Below are positions 8,715-16,458 of a stretch of 64,000 nt of DNA, piece after piece. Under the pieces are notes generated by a model. The model was not told where the DNA came from. It made no database searches and was given only the letters and a program-made list of their open reading frames with translations. Both the position numbers and the translations under genes were made by a program. The DNA is taken from contig CAYVWB010000016.1 of NCBI GenBank assembly GCA_964455395.1, forward strand, positions 1 through 64,000, given 5' to 3'. Origin of the DNA: CAYVWB01 sp964455395. Lineage in GTDB: Bacteria > Desulfobacterota > Desulfovibrionia > Desulfovibrionales > Desulfovibrionaceae. How positions within the stretch are numbered: position 1 is the first letter of the stretch; every line of letters begins with the position of its first letter.

Positions 8715-10726
8715 GCGCGCCCCCTCTTCGTCTGCGCGCCCTGGTTGTGGGCCTGTTGCTGGGTCTCGCCATCACGGCGGTCACGCCCTACTCCAACGCC
8801 TATCTCAACGGCACGCCTTTGGGCGGCGGGCACTTCCCCCTTGCGCCGTTCTTCATCCTGGCGTGGCTCTTCGTGTTGAGCGCAGCGTGGTCCCGACTCT
8901 TCCGCACGAAACTGCTGACCGGCGTGGAGATGCTGGCGGCGTGGGCGCTTATGGTGGTGGTCTCCGGCATAGCCTATACAGGTCTTGTTCGCACGTTCTT
9001 CTTCAACATCACCGCGCCGTTCTACTTCGCCAACGCAGCGAATCGCTGGGAAGAGACATTACAGCCACACTTTCCTGCAAGCTGGCGACCAGACGACCCC
9101 GCCGCCATAGAGACGCTCTACAACGGCTTGGAACAAGGCCGTGACATGGGCTTTTTCGAAGTGATGGCGAACATACCATGGTCCATATGGCTGCCCACGT
9201 TGCTGACATGGGGCATCTTCATACTGCTCTGTTACTTTGTAATGCTCTGCATCGCGAATCTTTTCGGCCGCCAATGGATAGTCAACGAGCGGGTTAACTT
9301 TCCCCTGTTGCGTCTGCCCCAAATGATGGCCGAGCAGTTCGACGACAACGCCTTGACGAAATTTCTGCTGAACAAATACTTTCTCATCGGCCTCAGCGCT
9401 GTGATGCTCCTGCACATCATAAACGGTCTGAATTTCTACTATCCATCCATCCCCAAAATACCCACGCTCATCCTTGGCGGAACATACTTCCCCAAGCACG
9501 GCCTCTTTTCCGGATTCCACAAACTGAAGCTGTACTTCTATCCTGCGTTTATAGGTTTTGCGTTTCTCACCACGCGACAGATATCCTTCAGTTTCTGGTT
9601 CTTCTTCCTCCTTGGAGGACTCTCCTTCGGCTTGCTGCCCATGGTGGGGGTGCAAGCGCCGGCGGCGGCTCTCGGCGTGACCTTCGGCCCTGGCCTCTCT
9701 CGTCCCGAAGAAGCGCAAGTGATTGGCGCAACAGCCATCTTCTTTTGTTTTCTCGTCTGGTTGGCACGTCACCACCTGACGGAGATTCTGCGTCAGGCGT
9801 TCTTCCTGCGTCCGCCTGCACCCAGCCGACAAGACGCCGCCGAAGGTGATCCGGCACACGATGGCGACGTGGAATGGTTCAGCGGCCGACTCTCCATGTG
9901 GGGCCTCATCGGGGGGCTGGCAGCCATCGCGGCATGGTGCTGGTGGTTCGGCATGCCCCCCCTGGCCGCCTTCGCAACGCCTATCATCTTTTTCATGGTG
10001 ATGCTGGTGGCCAGCCGCATCGTCTGCCAAGGCGGCGTGCCGTACTTCACGCTTACGGCTGCGCCTATCGACGGTTTGCTGGCGCTGTTCGGTTCGAAGT
10101 TCTTCGGCGGTGGTGGGCTTGTCGCCGCGGCAGCGCTACAGAAAATCCTTTTTCTGGATTTACGAGAGTCGCTCATGCCATCGCTTTTCCACAGCGCCAA
10201 GGTCGGCGAGGAGACTCGCAAGCCGCGACGGCTCTTCTGGGCGCTGGTCATCGCCTTGCTAGCGGCAGTGATCATCAGTTTTGTCAGCATGTTGTTCTTG
10301 GCGCACAAGTACGGCGTCCGGGATCTCTCGTTGAACTGGGCATCGCAAACCACCCTTTCCATGTATGAAAACGTGCAGCGGCTCACCGAGTCTCCTTCAG
10401 AAGGCGCAGACTGGGTTGTAAGCTTCGCAGCAGCTGGAGCGGTGGTGATGCTTGCGCTGGTGCTCCTGTACTATCGATTCGTCTGGTGGCCTATCCACCC
10501 GCTAGGCTATCTGCTCGCCTATAGCGGCGCCATGGAAGTGCTGTGGCTGAGCTTCTTCATCGGGTGGCTGGCGAACCACCTTTGTCTGCATTATGGGGGC
10601 ACTGCACTGTTCAAGAAGGTGCGGACGCTCTTTCTTGGATTCATCCTTGCGGATTTTCTGATGGGCGGCGTGTATGCGATAATCGGTTTGATCACTGGCG
10701 CGAGCTACCAAGTCCTTCCGGTCTAA
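8711..10726 (+). CDS. OPT-like multi-membrane protein, DUF6785/DUF6784 type
   Basis: The 671-residue protein starts at ATG 8711, overlapping the stop of the giant permease (ATGA). It is almost entirely hydrophobic, with roughly 14-16 membrane helices, and starts LLGLAITAVTPYSNAYLNG, followed by GTPLGGGHFPLAPFF. I recognise the arrangement of an N-terminal DUF6785 part. The C-terminal part, with WWPIHPLGYLLAYSGAMEVLW, FFIGWLANHL and LHYGG, matches DUF6784. Such proteins are often labelled peptide transporters because of resemblance to the OPT superfamily; no member is characterised to my knowledge. It is followed after three bases by a second large protein of the same general type. The two may form a heteromeric transporter served by the upstream ABC module. 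Base composition drops in GC from about 8950 onward compared with the ABC genes. Confidence 0.75.
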   Translation: MSAPPLRLRALVVGLLLGLAITAVTPYSNAYLNGTPLGGGHFPLAPFFILAWLFVLSAAWSRLFRTKLLTGVEMLAAWALMVVVSGIAYTGLVRTFFFNITAPFYFANAANRWEETLQPHFPASWRPDDPAAIETLYNGLEQGRDMGFFEVMANIPWSIWLPTLLTWGIFILLCYFVMLCIANLFGRQWIVNERVNFPLLRLPQMMAEQFDDNALTKFLLNKYFLIGLSAVMLLHIINGLNFYYPSIPKIPTLILGGTYFPKHGLFSGFHKLKLYFYPAFIGFAFLTTRQISFSFWFFFLLGGLSFGLLPMVGVQAPAAALGVTFGPGLSRPEEAQVIGATAIFFCFLVWLARHHLTEILRQAFFLRPPAPSRQDAAEGDPAHDGDVEWFSGRLSMWGLIGGLAAIAAWCWWFGMPPLAAFATPIIFFMVMLVASRIVCQGGVPYFTLTAAPIDGLLALFGSKFFGGGGLVAAAALQKILFLDLRESLMPSLFHSAKVGEETRKPRRLFWALVIALLAAVIISFVSMLFLAHKYGVRDLSLNWASQTTLSMYENVQRLTESPSEGADWVVSFAAAGAVVMLALVLLYYRFVWWPIHPLGYLLAYSGAMEVLWLSFFIGWLANHLCLHYGGTALFKKVRTLFLGFILADFLMGGVYAIIGLITGASYQVLPV

Positions 10727-10729
10727 GCC

Positions 10730-12685
10730 ATGTACCAAGACAAGGAATTACAAGAGTATCGGGACTTACTGAAGCCACCGAGCCAATTCGAGGAAGGCTT
10801 CGACTGGAAAACCATCGTCGGCGCCATTTTCATTGGTTTTCTGATGATGCCTGGCTCCATGTACCTGCAACTCGTAATCGGCCAGGGCATAGGTCCTGCT
10901 GCGCGCTGGGTGACCATCATCCTCTTTGCCGAAATCGCCAAACGCTCGTATAACGAGCTCAAACAACAAGAGATTTTTCTCCTATACTACATGGCTGGAG
11001 CGGCGCTGGCCTCGCCCTTCTCCGGACTGCTCTGGAACCAGTACCTAGTGCAGTCCGACGCCGCCAAAATGCTTGGCGTCATTGAATATATCCCTACGTG
11101 GGTGGCGCCGCAACCGGGCTCGGAATCCCTGCTGGAGCGCACGTTTTTCCACCGTGACTGGCTCATCCCCATCCTCTTGCTGGTGGGCTCACAGCTCATC
11201 CAACGCATCGACCAGTTCGGCTTGGGCTATGCTCTTTATCGAATAACTTCTGACGTAGAGAAACTTCCCTTCCCCATGGCGCCGGTCGGCGCGCTCGGCA
11301 CCATGGCGCTCGCAGAGTCCACGGAAGACAAGAAAACCGGTTGGAAATGGCGCGTTTTCTCCATTGGAGGCGTGATAGGCATGCTCTTCGGCGGCGTCTA
11401 TGTGTTGCTGCCAGCGCTCTCCGGTCTTCTCTTCACAGAACCGATACGTCTTATCCCCATACCGTGGATCGAGTTGACGCATTACACCGAGGACACCTTG
11501 CCGGCAGTCGCCATGGGGCTACAGCTGGACCTCGGTCTCGTGTTCGTTGGAATGGTGCTGCCCTTCTGGGCGGTTATCGGCGGTTTGGTGGGTTTGCTCA
11601 TCACGGTAATCGCCAACCCGATACTCTACGAGCAGGGCATCCTCCACCGTTGGCACCAGGGCATGCAGACGGTGGAAACTGTTTTCGCCAACAATTTCGA
11701 CTTTTACATGAGCTTTGGCATCGGCCTTGGCCTTTCCATCGGCGTCATCGGCATCTACCATGTGGTGAAGTCCTTCCGAGGCGCGAAGGGCCAGCTGGAT
11801 TTCTCACTGCTGTTCAATCCACCGCGCGACCGTGGCGATATCAACTTCTGGGTATCCATAGGAATTTACCTCGTCTCGACCCTTGCGTACGTGTTGGCGT
11901 GCATGTGGCTGGTGCCGAACTTCCCTTGGTACTTTTTCGTGATATACGGTCTGATCTATACGCCGATCATTTCGTACATCACGGCGCGCATGGAAGGCAT
12001 CGCCGGCCAATTTGTCAGCCTGCCGCTGGTCCGCGAATTCAGCTTCATTGCAGGCGCCAAGTACTTTGGATACCAAGGAATCGAGATCTGGTACGCGCCC
12101 ATCCCCATTCACAACTATGGTGAAGCCACTGTGAAATTCCGAGAAATCGAATTGACCGGCACAAGCTTGCGGGGCATTATCAAAGCCGAAATCGTCGTCT
12201 TCCCTGTAGTAATGATCGCTTCACTAATATTTTCTCAGTTCCTCTGGCGACTCGCGCCCATCCCTTCTGCAAGCTATCCCTACGCCCAAGAACTCTGGCA
12301 TTTGCAAGCGCTCAATGGTTTGCTTCTGCAGACCTCTACCCTGGAAGGCAACTCCTTGTTCTTCCAAGCACTTTCAGCGGACTTCCTGGGCGCAGGACTC
12401 ATCTTCGGGCTTTTCGCCTATTTTCTGCTCAACCTGTTCGGTCTTCCAATACTTCTCGTATACGGAGTGGTGCGTGGTCTGGGGCAGTCCACCCCCCATG
12501 GCGTTATCCTGGAGGTCGCAGGCGCCTTGTTGGGGCGGTTCTACTTTCTTCGCAAATATGGTACAAAATGGCGACATTACGCGCCAGTTCTGCTCGCCGG
12601 CTTTTCCTGCGGCATGGGCCTTGCCGGCATGTTCGCCATGGGGTGCACCTTGATACTCAAATCTCTGGGGCGGCTTGCATACTGA
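10730..12685 (+). CDS. Second OPT-like multi-membrane protein
   Basis: The start ATG 10730 lies three bases after the stop of the preceding gene. The 651-residue product begins with a short soluble segment (MYQDKELQEYRDLLKPPSQF). About 14-16 hydrophobic helices follow, including GAIFIGFLMMPGSMYLQLVIGQGIGP and GLIFGLFAYFLLNLFGLPILL; only short parts of these are quoted here. A central soluble-looking segment, SFRGAKGQLDFSLLFNPPRDRGD, separates two halves. Its size and organisation parallel the DUF6785 protein upstream. It is most likely the partner half of a two-component OPT-like transporter. The ligand is unknown. The use of more A/T-ending codons than in the ABC genes is visible over the entire gene. 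Confidence 0.65.
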   Translation: MYQDKELQEYRDLLKPPSQFEEGFDWKTIVGAIFIGFLMMPGSMYLQLVIGQGIGPAARWVTIILFAEIAKRSYNELKQQEIFLLYYMAGAALASPFSGLLWNQYLVQSDAAKMLGVIEYIPTWVAPQPGSESLLERTFFHRDWLIPILLLVGSQLIQRIDQFGLGYALYRITSDVEKLPFPMAPVGALGTMALAESTEDKKTGWKWRVFSIGGVIGMLFGGVYVLLPALSGLLFTEPIRLIPIPWIELTHYTEDTLPAVAMGLQLDLGLVFVGMVLPFWAVIGGLVGLLITVIANPILYEQGILHRWHQGMQTVETVFANNFDFYMSFGIGLGLSIGVIGIYHVVKSFRGAKGQLDFSLLFNPPRDRGDINFWVSIGIYLVSTLAYVLACMWLVPNFPWYFFVIYGLIYTPIISYITARMEGIAGQFVSLPLVREFSFIAGAKYFGYQGIEIWYAPIPIHNYGEATVKFREIELTGTSLRGIIKAEIVVFPVVMIASLIFSQFLWRLAPIPSASYPYAQELWHLQALNGLLLQTSTLEGNSLFFQALSADFLGAGLIFGLFAYFLLNLFGLPILLVYGVVRGLGQSTPHGVILEVAGALLGRFYFLRKYGTKWRHYAPVLLAGFSCGMGLAGMFAMGCTLILKSLGRLAY

Positions 12686-12813
12686 AAATCGTCTCGTCTA
12701 TTGACTTCAGTTCAATGATTTCGCCCCGCCAAGCGATCACAACCATGCCCGACGCCGCCACAGCCTCGAAACGAGATGGCGCATTTCCAACGAATGAAGA
12801 GAAGAGGCGAGCC

Positions 12814-13164
12814 ATGAACATAGACAACGCCATTGAAAATGGAGTCACCATTATCACGGCACGAGGGAGAATGAACGCTGCGGAGACACGCGCTCTGGAA
12901 GAAACCGTGCGCATGGCGCTGGACCGAGGCGACAGCAAAATTCTTTTTGACTTCTCGCACTTGGAGTATATAAACAGCTCCGGCCTGCGCGTGCTGGTGA
13001 TGACTTACCAACGTTTGAAAAAAAACCGCCCGGGAGAGGTCGCCATCGCAGGGCTACGCGACTACATAATGGAACTCTTCGAAATATCTGGATATGACAA
13101 ACTGTTCAGCCTCTACGAGACGCCTCAGGACGCCTTGGAGGCGCTCCACAAGGCCCAGCCATGA
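12814..13164 (+). CDS. STAS-domain protein (anti-sigma factor antagonist type)
   Basis: ATG 12814 is chosen because it gives a 116-residue protein of normal STAS size; a purine-rich GAAGAGAAGAGGCG precedes it. The fold is a single STAS domain: ENGVTIITARGRMNAAETRALEETV, a strand ILFDFSHLEYI, then NSSGLRVLVM, where the second Ser of SSG is the position phosphorylated in SpoIIAA/RsbV. The C-terminal DKLFSLYETPQDAL is also typical. STAS proteins bind serine kinases or sit on transporters of the SulP class. Here the gene follows two OPT-like genes with a 128-bp gap and is probably the last gene of the operon. It may regulate transporter activity or a sigma/anti-sigma partner encoded elsewhere; no kinase is in the window. 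Confidence 0.88.
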   Translation: MNIDNAIENGVTIITARGRMNAAETRALEETVRMALDRGDSKILFDFSHLEYINSSGLRVLVMTYQRLKKNRPGEVAIAGLRDYIMELFEISGYDKLFSLYETPQDALEALHKAQP

Positions 13165-13177
13165 GGCCTCGGCGCCG

Positions 13178-13708
13178 CTAGAAATTCATTATTCCGATAT
13201 TGACCTTCATGCCGTCTTGTTGCTTACGCTTTTGCGAAAGAAAATCAGACGCTTTGGAGGGATTGGTCGGCTCCTTCTTTCCACCGCCACTGCCAATCAT
13301 GTCCGCCAGGGAAGCCTCTTCGGGCCCCTCGCTCTCCCGCGTCACTTTCCACCAATACGCCGGTTTTCCTTTGAAATAGACGACGAAAAGACGGTCATTG
13401 GGGCGGTCTTCCAGCGCAAAGGCTTTGCGCCGACACATGGTGACGCCGTCGTCTTGCATGTAGGCCATTTCCTCGTCGCTCACGAGGGTCCATTCCCGCA
13501 AATCCGGAAAGGGATTCATCTCGTCTATGACGTTGCAATCTTCTGGAATTTCAATATAATCAAAAGCAGCAGCCGGCTGCGGGGAAAGCACAAGCACAGC
13601 AGCGAGCAGCAACACGCCGACAACTCCGCAACCCCAGGCCAGACCACGGCCTCCTGCCGTCAACGAACCAGAATGAAAGGAAAAACACATCGCGCTATAC
13701 GTCCGCAT
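13178..13708 (-). CDS. Hypothetical secreted protein
   Basis: ATG at 13708 is preceded by GGGGGAG with good spacing. The 176-residue product has a longish N-region and one hydrophobic stretch (VVGVLLLAAVLVLSPQPAAA|F), consistent with a signal peptide cleaved after ~49 residues. The mature part, starting FDYIEIPEDCNVIDEMNPFPD, contains two cysteines and a Gly/Lys-rich tail (GSGGGKKEP). I do not recognise a family. It is convergent with the STAS gene, whose stop lies 13 bases from its own, and divergent from another secreted protein. It is therefore presumably a single-gene transcript. Confidence 0.7.
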   Translation of the reverse strand: MRTYSAMCFSFHSGSLTAGGRGLAWGCGVVGVLLLAAVLVLSPQPAAAFDYIEIPEDCNVIDEMNPFPDLREWTLVSDEEMAYMQDDGVTMCRRKAFALEDRPNDRLFVVYFKGKPAYWWKVTRESEGPEEASLADMIGSGGGKKEPTNPSKASDFLSQKRKQQDGMKVNIGIMNF

Positions 13709-13862
13709 GGGTACTCCCCCGTGACGCAGGCGCCGCCGCCTGCATAGATGTGGTTGAAGACCTCTCTATAAACAGAGTGGCGGCAGCATGCAAGACCCAC
13801 CTCGCCGAGGATTCCCCAACCCCCCTGTGGACACGCTCGCCCCGCGCATGTATACTTTCCTC

Positions 13863-14531
13863 ATGAAATCTCGTGTTCTCCGCCATTGCATGTTCCGTTT
13901 CACGCGCTCCGCCGTGTTGACCCTCGCTGCGCTTGTCGTCTTCATCGTCGCCGCAGATACCGCACACGCCGAGCTTCCGCGCGAGCTGCTTGGCGTGACT
14001 CTTGGCGAACCCGCCGAAAACTACGCCGACTACTACTGGAGCAATTCCGCCGCCAAGCTGCGCGACAAGCCTTTTCTGACCGAAGCGACCATCCGCCGCG
14101 CACAGTTCCCCGGTATCCGTGGAGGCAGCCTCGCATGGGGAAACTGCGCCAATCCCGGAACCCTCATCGAAATGAAACTCAAGTTCGAGGACCGTGAGCG
14201 CGACCTCTACAAGAAACTCTATTCCATATACAAGAAAAACTGGGGCGAACCCGACGAATGGCAAGGCAACGCCTTCAACACCATCCAATCCTGGAAATGG
14301 ATGGTCCGCGACGGCGACGAACGCATCAACATCGTGCTGACCTGGAGCGAAAGCAAAGACATGCGTCCCGGCGTCTCCATCAAGATGACCATGCGCACCC
14401 TCTGGGAAGAAGAATACGCATGTTATCACGAACAGTTGGATGAACACCGACCGCAGGATTTCGACACCACGCCGGCGGAAGCCCTCGACCTCTCCCGCTA
14501 TGTGCCTGCTCCTCCGGACGCCACACCCTGA
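13863..14531 (+). CDS. Hypothetical secreted protein
   Basis: ATG 13863 gives a clean signal peptide (FTRSAVLTLAALVVFIVAAD, then TAHA|ELP) and a 222-residue protein. The mature domain begins LPRELLGVTLGEPAENYADYY and contains Trp-rich strands such as SWKWMVRDGDERINIVLTW. The style matches small periplasmic domains common in Desulfovibrionales, where a '(L)xGVxxG' opening precedes a mixed alpha/beta domain; the protein at 58092-58862 opens in the same way (LPGVSFG). No catalytic motif is seen. The gene is followed after a short gap by a co-directional gene of unknown function and a PqqD-like gene. Confidence 0.7.
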   Translation: MKSRVLRHCMFRFTRSAVLTLAALVVFIVAADTAHAELPRELLGVTLGEPAENYADYYWSNSAAKLRDKPFLTEATIRRAQFPGIRGGSLAWGNCANPGTLIEMKLKFEDRERDLYKKLYSIYKKNWGEPDEWQGNAFNTIQSWKWMVRDGDERINIVLTWSESKDMRPGVSIKMTMRTLWEEEYACYHEQLDEHRPQDFDTTPAEALDLSRYVPAPPDATP

Positions 14532-14594
14532 CAGCTTTTGGACCGGACGCTCGCCGCACGCTCCGTCGTCACCCAACCACTCGACTGCGCCCCC

Positions 14595-15647
14595 ATGGCC
14601 GCCACCCCCGCGTCCCCCCTGCCCAACGAAGCGGCCCCCGAGACAGCGCCCTTCGCATGGAACGGCCTCCAACTCCGCATCCCCGCAACGTGCCGCCCCC
14701 TGGCGTTGGAAAAGAACTTCGTCCGCCTGGAAGACGACCACGGCCCTCGCCTGGAATGCAACTGGGGCCACGCGCCCGCAGCGTTCTCCATGGCGCGCAT
14801 GCTGAAGAAGACCGCCCGGCGCATGCGCGGCGCCGCCTCCATGGACGCCTCGCCGGAAGGCGTGCGTGCGCTCCCCGACGCCTTCCGCGCCAGCCTGGAC
14901 GCGCTGGAACGCCGCGGTCTCCAAACCCGCCTGTTCGCTTGGCGCGCAGGCGAAAGGGTCACGCCGGGAGCCGCGCTCCACGACCCCAAAGCGCGCATGT
15001 CGCTGCTGATCCGCGCCTTTCCTCAAGACGAAAGTGGACACGAACTCGCCACGCTGGGCGCGCTGCGGCTGCATGGCCCGGAGATGCCCCGGCCCTGGCG
15101 GATCTTCGGGATAGAAGCCGTCACGCCGCCTGGGCTCACCCTCGCGAAGTTCAGCTTCCGACCCGGGGCGTTCCTTCTGGAATTTGCGGACGGCAAGGAA
15201 ACACGCGTCACGCTGGAACGCTTCGGGCCGGCGAGCGTGCTGCTCAAACACCTCGACTTGCGCGCCTGGGTCGCCGAGCGCCTCCCGCATCTCCGGCTCG
15301 ATGACGCGCTCTGCGCGCCGGAAGACGAAGCCGCTGCGTTGGCGCGAGACTCACTCGTCCAGACTTCCGACGAATCACCGGGGGAATTGCCCAACGACTC
15401 GAATAGTCTGCACAACGCTCCAGCGGAAGCAGCCGTACTCTGGAAGCGGCCCTGGCCTGCCGGGCTACGCGGGTGGCTGATGCGTCGCCTCCCGACGCGA
15501 AAACGTGGCGGCCCCGTGACGCTCTTCGCGCGGCTGGCTGACTCCCAGAGCAAGATTCTGCTGGCGCGCATGGAAGGCCGCCGCCCTCTCCCCATGACGC
15601 CTACTGATGAATTCTCCAACATCTGCAAAAGTTTCCATGCGACGTAA
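14595..15647 (+). CDS. Hypothetical protein next to a PqqD-like gene
   Basis: A 350-residue reading frame runs from ATG 14595; an in-frame TTG at 14538, seven bases after the previous stop, would add 19 residues, and neither start has a clear ribosome-binding site. The sequence contains FAWNGLQLRIPATCRPLALEK near the start, a basic stretch MLKKTARRMRGAA, and a basic C-terminus (RGWLMRRLPTRKRGG). No signal peptide or membrane segment is visible. I do not recognise the family. Its stop lies downstream of the probable start of the PqqD-like gene (overlap 11 bp), so the two are probably co-translated and functionally linked. Confidence 0.65.
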   Translation: MAATPASPLPNEAAPETAPFAWNGLQLRIPATCRPLALEKNFVRLEDDHGPRLECNWGHAPAAFSMARMLKKTARRMRGAASMDASPEGVRALPDAFRASLDALERRGLQTRLFAWRAGERVTPGAALHDPKARMSLLIRAFPQDESGHELATLGALRLHGPEMPRPWRIFGIEAVTPPGLTLAKFSFRPGAFLLEFADGKETRVTLERFGPASVLLKHLDLRAWVAERLPHLRLDDALCAPEDEAAALARDSLVQTSDESPGELPNDSNSLHNAPAEAAVLWKRPWPAGLRGWLMRRLPTRKRGGPVTLFARLADSQSKILLARMEGRRPLPMTPTDEFSNICKSFHAT

Positions 15648-16119
15648 GCGACGCGCCCCCACCATCACCCGCGGCGAGGCCCTTGCAGCGCGCCCCGTGC
15701 GCAACGAAGCCGTGGACGAAGAACACCGCACCGACGACGCAGACGCCCCGGTGCTCCGGTTGGTGTACGCCGTGCGTTACAAACCGTGGTTCGGCCGGCT
15801 GGCCAGCAAGCTGGGTCGGTGGGACGAGCGCCCCATGACGCGCCGACTGGAGCTGGACGAGATGGGGACGCTGGTCTGGCGTCTCATCGACGGCGACCGC
15901 GACGTCAACGCCATCATCCGGGAATTCGCCGCCGCGTACCGTCTACAGCCGCGCGAGGCCGAAGTGGCCGTCACCACCTTCATCAAGCAGCTGGGCCAGC
16001 GCGGCGTCATCGTGTTACGGGAAGCGACAGACGAAGAGCCGGAAGCCGCCTCCACGGAGACGCAGGCTGCGGACCAGTCTGCGCCGAAACGGCCTCCGGA
16101 CAGCCCCACTTCCAAGTGA
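15637..16119 (+). CDS. PqqD-family protein (RiPP-recognition-element-like)
   Basis: The product is 160 residues from ATG 15637 (ATG 15607 would add ten). The core, from LELDEMGTLVWRLIDGDRDVNAIIREFAA through AEVAVTTFIKQLGQRGVIVL, is the winged-helix PqqD fold and contains its typical 'D..G..VW.lidg....i' pattern (only parts quoted continuously here). PqqD-like proteins bind leader peptides and present them to radical SAM enzymes in RiPP pathways. This copy has a ~60-residue basic N-terminal extension and a ~35-residue Glu/Ala/Pro-rich tail. No radical SAM gene, precursor peptide or PQQ gene is visible nearby, so its partner may be encoded elsewhere or be the overlapping unknown gene upstream. 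Confidence 0.8.
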   Translation: MRRKRRAPTITRGEALAARPVRNEAVDEEHRTDDADAPVLRLVYAVRYKPWFGRLASKLGRWDERPMTRRLELDEMGTLVWRLIDGDRDVNAIIREFAAAYRLQPREAEVAVTTFIKQLGQRGVIVLREATDEEPEAASTETQAADQSAPKRPPDSPTSK

Positions 16120-16196
16120 CCGACGCCGCGCCGGGGCCTGCTCCACGCTCGGGAGGGCAGCCCCCCTTCACCCGCAGCGGGCTCCGTGATGGGGTG

Positions 16197-16433
16197 CTAC
16201 AGAAAGTCGGGGTCGATGCCGGCTTTGCCGTTGGCGAGCATGATCTTGACGAACTGGATGGAGCGGTCGTCGGCGGGCACGATGGGGAACTGCCCCTTGC
16301 AGGCGTCGCACTGGGCCATGGTGGGCTGGGTGGGGCCAATGAGCGGGACGTGACGCTGGCAGAAGGGACAAGGGTAGAAGAAAACGAGCTCCAGAGAACT
16401 CGGCTTGACCGGTGTGAGAGGTTTTTCGCTCAC
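16197..16433 (-). CDS. Small zinc-ribbon-like protein
   Basis: The start is GTG 16433 with GGAGC four bases upstream, 25 bp after the gpmI stop, so it is probably the last gene of that operon. The 78-residue product has two CxxC knuckles, CPFC and CDAC, spaced about 20 residues apart. These should bind one zinc ion. The C-terminal half (FVKIMLANGKAGIDPDFL) has no recognised motif. No function is assigned. Confidence 0.65.
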   Translation of the reverse strand: MSEKPLTPVKPSSLELVFFYPCPFCQRHVPLIGPTQPTMAQCDACKGQFPIVPADDRSIQFVKIMLANGKAGIDPDFL

Positions 16434-16458
16434 GGTTGCTCCGGGGCTGGAAGGTGGC

